DNA of 7,972 nt. Origin: Syntrophobacteria bacterium. GTDB taxonomy: Bacteria; Desulfobacterota; DSWW01. The DNA is taken from assembly GCA_030145435.1 (NCBI GenBank), contig JAQYVQ010000077.1:1-7972 (forward strand). The letters run 5' to 3'. The notes under the pieces were generated by a model that worked only from the letters and a program-made list of their open reading frames with translations, was not told the origin of the DNA and searched no databases. Of this stretch, positions 1-5,126 are shown piece after piece. Position numbers and translations under genes: made by a program. Position 1 is the first letter of the stretch; each line of letters begins with the position of its first letter.

Positions 1-1017
1 GTCTACCAGGGTCTCGAGTGCGCCCGGTTCTCCACTCGGGCCGAGGGGCACGCGATAGAGGCCTCCCCATACATTCGGGCCGGGAATGCAGAAGATGGCC
101 GGGTTCTCGGTCAGGATGTAGAGGTACGATTCCTGGGCGTCGAAGGCGATGCCGTTCGGCCCGAGGATCGGCAGGAACTCCGACGTCTCGCCGGTGGCCG
201 GTGAAATCCTGTAGATCATCTGGTCACACGTGGAAGCCAGGTAGATCTCGCCCGAGCTGTGCACCGCGATGTAGTTGGGCAGGGCGAAGGGCACGCCTCC
301 AAACCCCTCGGAAAGGATCCCGGTATCGCCGGAGGGGCGAACCCGCTTCACCGATTTGCCGGGAGCCGCGTTCTCGCAGACGTACAGATCTCCCGTGGGC
401 CCGAAGGCAATCCCGGTCGGGCTTTCGATCGCCTCTCCGGTCAGGTCGATCTCCATCGGGCTCGCTCCGGGGGCCGGAATGTTCAGGATCGCCCCGGGAC
501 TGCCCAGGAAGAGACCGTGCCCCTCTGCGAAGGCAAGATCCTCGTTGGCAAAATCCAATCCTCCACCCTCCAAGAGTACGTTCATCTCCGGCCGCTCCCC
601 AGGATTGGCCCACGCGGTGAATTCGACCTCATCTCCCCCTGCCGAGGCCCGCACCCGGTTCCAGACAGGAGGGACGCCCATCGTCCAGCTGACCGAGGCC
701 ACGCCATCAGAGTCGGTGACGTCAGACGAGTCGGACAGGGATCCTCCACCTCCCGTAACCTCGAATGCGACCGTTACGCCCTCTACCCCAATCCCTTCGG
801 CGTCGTACACGCGCACGACGATCGGATCGGGAAGCTCACGGCCGGTTTCGCCTTCCTGATCATCGCCTCTGAACTTCTCCACGAAGACGGAATCCGCCGG
901 CGTCGTCGACGCCTCCTCATTGTCCTCGCTGCACCCGGTGGCCACAAGGGCTCCCGCGACGCCGAACATGATGAGAAACAGGGCCCGGCGAACCCGATCG
1001 ATCCACTTTATATTCAT
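1..1017 (-). CDS. Lipoprotein with Big (Ig-like) domain and NHL/SMP-30-like beta-propeller, partial
   Basis: The reading frame is open from an ATG at 1017-1015 down to base 1, giving 339 codons with the C-terminus missing beyond the left edge. A strong Shine-Dalgarno GGGAGGA (1031-1025) lies 7 nt upstream and supports this start. Residues 1-28 form a signal peptide (basic RVRR, then a hydrophobic core) ending in VATGC; Cys29 is the likely lipidated residue, although the lipobox has Ala rather than Leu at -3. Residues about 44-137 look like a bacterial Ig-like Big_1/invasin domain: VRVYDAEGIGVEGVTVAFEV, then DSDGVASVSW, then a closing strand. From about residue 150, blades of an NHL/SMP-30-type propeller appear, with repeated units such as SPTGIAFGPTGDLYV (199-213), LPNYIAVHSSGEIYL (246-260) and GPNGIAFDAQESYLYI (286-301). 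The likely location is the periplasm or cell surface. SMP-30 relatives include lactonases, but the visible part does not show a catalytic metal site, so a binding or structural role is equally possible. Substrate unknown. Confidence 0.85.
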   Translation of the reverse strand, partial: MNIKWIDRVRRALFLIMFGVAGALVATGCSEDNEEASTTPADSVFVEKFRGDDQEGETGRELPDPIVVRVYDAEGIGVEGVTVAFEVTGGGGSLSDSSDVTDSDGVASVSWTMGVPPVWNRVRASAGGDEVEFTAWANPGERPEMNVLLEGGGLDFANEDLAFAEGHGLFLGSPGAILNIPAPGASPMEIDLTGEAIESPTGIAFGPTGDLYVCENAAPGKSVKRVRPSGDTGILSEGFGGVPFALPNYIAVHSSGEIYLASTCDQMIYRISPATGETSEFLPILGPNGIAFDAQESYLYILTENPAIFCIPGPNVWGGLYRVPLGPSGEPGALETLVD

Positions 1018-1228
1018 AGGACGTTCCTCCCAGCATGATCTGCATGACCTTCTCCGCTTGAGCCTATTCATGCGAAAGTCCGAAGTCAATGCATGTGCTG
1101 TGCCTCTTCCGAATGAGACTTGCTTGGGCTCCCTGTAGACTGGAGGAATTGTTATTTCCATCCGTTTATGTGTACGCTAACTCCTGATAATAACTGCTTG
1201 CTGAGCCTGGCAACACTGGGAGAAGATC
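1018..1228. other. Divergent intergenic region between two exported proteins
   Basis: These 211 bp separate the minus-strand lipoprotein from the plus-strand alkaline phosphatase and must hold both promoters. The minus-strand promoter is listed separately. For the phosphatase, the best -10 candidate is GATAAT (1186-1191), about 38 nt before the GTG start, but no respectable -35 box lies 16-18 bp upstream, so it may need an activator or may not be the promoter. No convincing PhoB-type direct repeat was found. The stretch is more AT-rich than the genes on either side. Confidence 0.5.
1061..1089 (-). promoter_or_regulatory. Candidate sigma70 promoter of the Ig/propeller lipoprotein
   Basis: On the minus strand, TTGACT (1089-1084; 5 of 6 matches to TTGACA) is followed by a 17-bp spacer and TAGGCT (1066-1061; 3 of 6 matches to TATAAT). 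Transcription would start near 1054 and leave a leader of roughly 37 nt before the ATG at 1017. The -35 box and spacing are good; the -10 box is weak. Confidence 0.4.
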
Positions 1229-2806
1229 GTGAGAACGCTTCGTCGCCTGTTCATTGTCTTGTTTGCGGGTATTCTTTTCTTCGCCTGTGAGAGAATACCA
1301 CCCAAGGGTGCAGGTCCCGCTTCGACCCAGCCTGAACGCATCAAGAACGTTATTGTCATGATCGGCGACGGCATGGGACCTCAGCAACTGGGTCTGCTGG
1401 TCGCTTACGCACACCACGCGCCTCATTCGATTTACGAACCGGTGGGCCGCAAAACGGCCCTCGAGAGGGTCATGGAGTCCGGCACGCTCGGCTATGCCCG
1501 GAGCGAAGCCGCCGACGCGCTCGTGACGGATTCCGGTGCCTCTTCCACGCAGATGGCGAGCGGCGAGTGGGCCGGCGCGCAGATGATCGGCCTCGATCGG
1601 AACGGCAATGTTGTGAAGACCATTCTGGAAATCGCAGAAGAGATGGGTAAATCCACAGGATTGGTTACCGACACGGGCATCACGCATGCCACGCCGGCCG
1701 GGTTTGCCGCCCATCAGACACACCGATCGAAGCAAGACCGAATCGCCCTCGATCTCCTCGAGGCAGAGGTCGATGTGATGCTTGGCGGCGGTCTGGGGTG
1801 GTGGATTCCACAAGAGGCAAACGACCCGGACTCGGAGACTCACAGGGAGCTCCTAAGACGCACGGGCGGGACGATCGAGATTCGTTCGAAGCGGAAAGAC
1901 AATAGGGATCTGCTCGCAGAGGCCAGGGCCAGGGGTCTCGCCCTCTGCTTCAACAGGACCCAGCTCGTGCAGTCTTCCGGGGACAGTGTTCTCGGTCTGT
2001 TCGCCCACGACACACTGATGCACGGGATCCGGGAAACCCGGACCAAGGAGGATCCCGACCGCTCGATTCCGACCCTAAAGGAGATGACCGAAAAGGCCCT
2101 GGACATACTCTCCCGCAATCCGAACGGGTTCTTCCTGATGGTAGAGGCGGGGCTGATCGATTGGGCGGGCCACGACAACGATACCGGTACCCTCCTCCAC
2201 GAAATGATCAAATTCGATGAGACCGTCGCCCTCGTTCACGAATGGGCGCAGGGCAGGCAGGACACCCTGGTCCTGGTAACGGCCGACCACGAAACAGGAG
2301 GGTTTGGCTTCAGCTGTTCCCGATTCGACCGGCCCGCCCCGCGAACCCTCCCGGGGGCGGCCTTCCAGGGAGAGACCTTCCAGCCCCGAAGGAATTACGG
2401 CGAACAGCGCATTCTTGACGCAATCTACAACCAGAAACTCACCTTCCCTGAGATCATGGAGCGCTTCGATGCACTGCCGGAGGCGGAACAGACCCCCAAG
2501 GCACTGGCCGAAATCATCGAAGCGAACACGGCGTTCCCTATCACGGAGGCGGAGGCGGCTTCGGTTCTCGGAGGGGAAACGGACGATACGGGTTTCTACG
2601 GCACGGGGGTGGCGTTCAGGAACAACCTGCTGGCCAGGATTGTCTCGAAAAGACAGCTAACGGTCTGGTCCTCGGGAAGCCACACGAACACGCCCGTCCC
2701 ACTGATCGCCTACGGCCCGTCCCACGTATCGAGCCGGTACGGCAAGATGATGCACACCACGGAGTGGGGCCGCAAGACGATCGACATCCTGTCCCACGGG
2801 GAGTGA
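1229..2806 (+). CDS. phoA: PhoA-family alkaline phosphatase, predicted lipoprotein
   Basis: This 525-residue protein hydrolyses phosphate monoesters outside the cytoplasm, releasing inorganic phosphate. It starts at GTG 1229 behind GGGAGAAG (1218-1225). Residues 1-19 are a signal sequence ending in LFFAC, so Cys20 may be lipidated, though the lipobox is not canonical. The family active site is complete: metal ligand Asp47 in NVIVMIGDGMG; nucleophile Ser102 in VTDSGASST; His153 and Thr155 in ITHATPAG; Glu306, Asp311 and His315 in MVEAGLIDWAGHDND; Asp353 and His354 in VTADHETGG; and His485 in SGSHTNTPVP. From recalled E. coli numbering, His153 replaces Asp153 and Trp312 replaces Lys328, a combination known in several marine and cold-adapted phosphatases. 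About 130 residues separate His354 from His485, against about 42 in E. coli, so a large helical insertion is present. The next gene has its own promoter, so this gene is probably monocistronic. The family call is firm; natural substrate and phosphate control are not shown by the sequence. Confidence 0.95.
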   Translation: MRTLRRLFIVLFAGILFFACERIPPKGAGPASTQPERIKNVIVMIGDGMGPQQLGLLVAYAHHAPHSIYEPVGRKTALERVMESGTLGYARSEAADALVTDSGASSTQMASGEWAGAQMIGLDRNGNVVKTILEIAEEMGKSTGLVTDTGITHATPAGFAAHQTHRSKQDRIALDLLEAEVDVMLGGGLGWWIPQEANDPDSETHRELLRRTGGTIEIRSKRKDNRDLLAEARARGLALCFNRTQLVQSSGDSVLGLFAHDTLMHGIRETRTKEDPDRSIPTLKEMTEKALDILSRNPNGFFLMVEAGLIDWAGHDNDTGTLLHEMIKFDETVALVHEWAQGRQDTLVLVTADHETGGFGFSCSRFDRPAPRTLPGAAFQGETFQPRRNYGEQRILDAIYNQKLTFPEIMERFDALPEAEQTPKALAEIIEANTAFPITEAEAASVLGGETDDTGFYGTGVAFRNNLLARIVSKRQLTVWSSGSHTNTPVPLIAYGPSHVSSRYGKMMHTTEWGRKTIDILSHGE

Positions 2807-2857
2807 GAAAACCCTTCCCAGAGACCCCACGGATGTGTCCTCGTGATCGGCCTGCGT

Positions 2858-2887
2858 TTGATCCACTGTTTTCCAATTTGCTATGAT
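2858..2887 (+). promoter_or_regulatory. Extended -10 sigma70 promoter for the isomerase-oxidoreductase unit
   Basis: TTGATC (2858-2863; 4 of 6 matches) is followed by an 18-bp spacer and TATGAT (2882-2887; 5 of 6 matches). A TGC directly before the -10 box makes it an extended -10 element. Transcription would begin near 2894, giving a leader of about 32 nt that contains the purine-rich ribosome binding site. It lies in the 119-bp gap after the phosphatase, so the downstream genes form a separate unit. Confidence 0.6.
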
Positions 2888-2925
2888 TCACAGCTCTGCG
2901 GGATGAAAGGGAAAGGAAAAACAAA

Positions 2926-3642
2926 ATGATCGAACTGGAGAAACAGGACGGTGTCGGTATCATGACGATGGGCTACCAGAGCGAGAACAGGTTCAACCCG
3001 GACTTCGTCAGGGCGATGATGGACGGGCTCGACGAAGCGGAGAAGGATCCGGAGGTTCGGGCACTCGTCCTAACCGGCGCAGACCCCAAGTTCTTTTCGA
3101 ACGGGCTCGACCTGGATTGGCTCACGGCCAATGCCGGAGACATGGACAAGGTGCTCGGCTACCTCAAGCTCGTCAATGACATGTTCAGGAGATGGACCCT
3201 CTATCCGAAGCCCACGGTAGCGGCCCTGAACGGGCACACCTTTGCGGCCGGCCTCTTCATGGCCGCACACATCGATTTCCGCTTCATGCGTGAAGACCGG
3301 GGATGGATCTGCCTGCCGGAGGTGGACATCAACATACCGCTGCTCCCCGGAATGATCGCCATTTGCCAGGCCACCATGCGGCCGGACGGCTTTCGCAAGC
3401 TCTACTACACGGGCGCACGACTCACCGGCCCCGAGGCCGTCGAGATCGGATTTGTCGAAAGGGTCTACCCCCTGGAGGCGCTGCTGCCCGCCTCCATCGA
3501 GTTCGCGAGTATGCTCGGAAAGAAGAAGACCGCCACGTACGCAAAGATGAAACGATGCGTCCGGGAAGAGATTGCCCGTATCCTGGAGGAAGTGGACCCG
3601 AACCATTTCGAGGAAACCATCTCCCTTTCGATGGCACCCTGA
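2926..3642 (+). CDS. Crotonase-fold protein, probable delta3,delta2-enoyl-CoA isomerase
   Basis: A 238-residue cytoplasmic crotonase-superfamily protein starting at ATG 2926 after the purine-rich site AAAGGGAAAGGA (2907-2918). Crotonases stabilise a thioester enolate in an oxyanion hole. The first oxyanion segment is FFSNGLDLDWL (56-66) and the second is ALNGHTFAAGLFMAAHIDF (100-118). The SNGLDLDWL stretch and the MREDRGWICLPEVDI stretch resemble plant and fungal delta3,delta2-enoyl-CoA isomerases more than the FSAGADL/GGGCELA pattern of hydratases. Aligned by eye with rat enoyl-CoA hydratase, the position of Glu144 is Phe111, whereas Glu164 is kept as Glu132 in LPEVDI. A single Glu at the 164 position is the arrangement of the isomerases, which shift double bonds of 3-enoyl-CoA to the 2-trans form during beta-oxidation of unsaturated fatty acids. 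At 238 residues it is slightly short for the superfamily but complete at both ends. The FAD oxidoreductase follows 61 bp downstream. Superfamily is firm; exact reaction is inferred. Confidence 0.85.
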   Translation: MIELEKQDGVGIMTMGYQSENRFNPDFVRAMMDGLDEAEKDPEVRALVLTGADPKFFSNGLDLDWLTANAGDMDKVLGYLKLVNDMFRRWTLYPKPTVAALNGHTFAAGLFMAAHIDFRFMREDRGWICLPEVDINIPLLPGMIAICQATMRPDGFRKLYYTGARLTGPEAVEIGFVERVYPLEALLPASIEFASMLGKKKTATYAKMKRCVREEIARILEEVDPNHFEETISLSMAP

Positions 3643-3693
3643 GGCGGTCGAGCCTGACTCGCACACGGCACCCAAAGGATCGGCTGTAGCGCA

Positions 3694-3699
3694 GGGGGA
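3694..3699 (+). promoter_or_regulatory. Ribosome binding site that fixes the oxidoreductase start
   Basis: GGGGGA lies 4 nt before ATG 3704. The same frame stays open upstream to an ATG at 3572 inside the isomerase gene, but those 44 extra codons encode a basic, low-complexity stretch unlike the family. The FAD-binding strand begins within four residues of the 3704 start, so 3704 is chosen. Confidence 0.65.
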
Positions 3700-3703
3700 A
3701 CGC

Positions 3704-4903
3704 ATGAGAAGCGCGGAAGTGGTCATTGTCGGAGCGGGCATCGCAGGGGCCTCTCTGGCCTACTCTCTCGTTCAACGTGGCTGCACGGACGTCATCATCG
3801 TCGAAAAAGAGGACGCCCCGGGGTACCACACCTCCGGGCGTAGCGCTGCCGTGCTGAGCCAGCTCGATGTGGACGAGATCTTCATGAAACTCAGCATCAT
3901 GAGTACCCCCTTCTTCTTCTCCCCGCCCGAGGGGTTCGCGGATGTGCCTCTCGTCCATCCGAACGGGATTCTCGTGGTCGGCCAGGGGGCCCCCTTCAAG
4001 TTTATGCGAGGGGTGGCAAGGCTTTCACGAAGATTGGGCATCGACTCTCAGGAATGGAGCCCCGAAGAAACCGTGAAGAAGCTCCCCGCCCTTGAAAGGG
4101 ATTTCATCGACGGCGGGGTGTTCATTACGAAAGACGGGGCCTTGGATGTGCACGCCCTCCTCTGGGGCTTTCTGAACGGTGCGAAGAGAGGGGGAGCCCG
4201 GCTGGAACTGAACGCAGAGGTCACGGGCATCCACTTGGAAAACCGAAAGGTGCGAGGCGTGACGACCCACGCCGGGGACATCGCCTGCGAAAGGGTCGTG
4301 AACGCGGCCGGCGCGTGGGCCAATCCGATGGCGGTCCTGGCCGGCGCCAAGCCCCTTCCCCTGACCCCCTGCCGGCGCCACATCATCGTCACGCAGCCCC
4401 GGGACGACTTCCCGATCGGGGACTGGCCCCTCACCATGGACACGTCAAGGCATTTCTACTTCCGGCCCGAATCGGGCGGCATCCTGGCGAGCCCGATGGA
4501 CCAGGAACCGATGGAACCGTGCGATGCCCGCACGGACGAGGTGCAAGTGGCCAGGGCTGCGGATTTCCTGACAAGGTTCACGCCCAAGATCGCCCCGAAG
4601 ACCATCACCAACCAGTGGGCAGGGCTCAGGACGATCGCGGCGGACAAGGCCCCCGTCGTCGGGGAAGACCCGGAAGTGAAAGGGTTCTTCTGGTGTGCAG
4701 GTCAGGCGGGTCACGGGATGGAGACCTCACCCGCCCTGGGCGAGATCGCAGCCGACCTTCTCCTGGAGGGAAACACCCACCGGTTTCCTCCGGAGATCAT
4801 CGCCCCCGGCCGCTTTCATAGGGGCCGGCTTTCCTGGCCATCGATTATCGCCCGTCGAACAGCCTTCTTCCTCAGCTGGCTCGCTCGACCCACCCGCGTG
4901 TAA
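3704..4903 (+). CDS. FAD-dependent oxidoreductase of the DAO family, D-arginine dehydrogenase-like
   Basis: A 399-residue flavoprotein that should oxidise a C-N bond of an amino acid or amine using FAD. The N-terminal dinucleotide-binding motif is VVIVGAGIAGASLAYSL (6-22), ending in the acidic VEKE (33-36). GYHTSGRSAAV (40-50) is the second FAD contact, and NAAGAWAN (200-207) and the C-terminal FFWCAGQAGHGMETSPALGE (328-347) are typical of the DAO fold (PF01266). By recalled comparison with Pseudomonas aeruginosa DauA it matches along nearly its whole length, including RR (224-225), FYFRPESGGILASP (251-264) and WAGLR (305-309). The Glu that in DauA binds the substrate guanidinium (Glu87) falls at Ile89 here, so arginine is unlikely to be the preferred substrate. 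No signal peptide is seen, so it is cytoplasmic or membrane-peripheral. After the usual end near APGRF (367-371) there is an extra 28-residue basic, hydrophobic tail. It is probably co-transcribed with the isomerase upstream. Family strong; substrate unknown. Confidence 0.88.
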   Translation: MRSAEVVIVGAGIAGASLAYSLVQRGCTDVIIVEKEDAPGYHTSGRSAAVLSQLDVDEIFMKLSIMSTPFFFSPPEGFADVPLVHPNGILVVGQGAPFKFMRGVARLSRRLGIDSQEWSPEETVKKLPALERDFIDGGVFITKDGALDVHALLWGFLNGAKRGGARLELNAEVTGIHLENRKVRGVTTHAGDIACERVVNAAGAWANPMAVLAGAKPLPLTPCRRHIIVTQPRDDFPIGDWPLTMDTSRHFYFRPESGGILASPMDQEPMEPCDARTDEVQVARAADFLTRFTPKIAPKTITNQWAGLRTIAADKAPVVGEDPEVKGFFWCAGQAGHGMETSPALGEIAADLLLEGNTHRFPPEIIAPGRFHRGRLSWPSIIARRTAFFLSWLARPTRV

Positions 4904-4944
4904 GTACAATGGGGTGGCCTTCGGCTGCAGGCCTTCCGGAAAGC

Positions 4945-5109
4945 GTCGCTATGTTTCCCTGGCGGAGCTTGCGTTGTTCGGTGCTGCCCCGGGTTCCCTC
5001 GGAGATTTGTGCCGGGCGACTTCGGGGGAGGGAGAGACGGAGCCCAAGCAAATCGGAGAGGGAACCCGGGGCAGCACCGGACCGCAGGACCCTACTGAAA
5101 CATAGCGAC
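4945..5109. repeat. 165-bp nested palindrome between convergent genes
   Basis: The outer arms are a perfect 13-bp inverted repeat, GTCGCTATGTTTC at 4945-4957 and its complement at 5097-5109. The inner arms are a perfect 21-bp inverted repeat, 4980-5000 with 5058-5078, extended outward to 4976 and 5082 with one G-T wobble. Further in, after three symmetric mismatches, 5004-5009 pairs with 5049-5054 and 5014-5017 with 5042-5045, leaving a G-rich tip around 5021-5036. The stretches between outer and inner arms (4958-4975 and 5083-5096) differ. The whole fills most of the 223-bp gap between the oxidoreductase and the kinase, which converge here. It would fold as a very stable hairpin in RNA from either strand. 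Neither side ends in a T tract, so it is not a textbook intrinsic terminator, though it may still block read-through. A small non-autonomous mobile element is the main alternative; I see no clear target-site duplication. Confidence 0.85.
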
Positions 5110-5126
5110 ATTTGTGAGAGACGACG

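Noticed and set aside
18..1038. Overlapping plus-strand and short minus-strand open frames in the first kilobase
   Set aside because: They are arginine- or proline-rich shadows. The minus-strand frame open from 1017 to 1 gives a signal peptide, Ig-like domain and propeller, and has a strong ribosome binding site.
1178..1195. TAACT direct repeats before the phosphatase as a possible Pho box
   Set aside because: The copies are 13 bp apart rather than about 11, are only 5 bp long, and do not match the CTGTCAT-type PhoB half-site.
1166..1843. 225-codon minus-strand frame opposite the alkaline phosphatase
   Set aside because: It is antisense to a gene with a complete catalytic signature and shows no domain of its own.
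3572..3703. Upstream in-frame ATG extending the FAD oxidoreductase into the isomerase gene
   Set aside because: The extra 44 residues do not resemble the family, and the Rossmann motif and ribosome binding site both point to ATG 3704.
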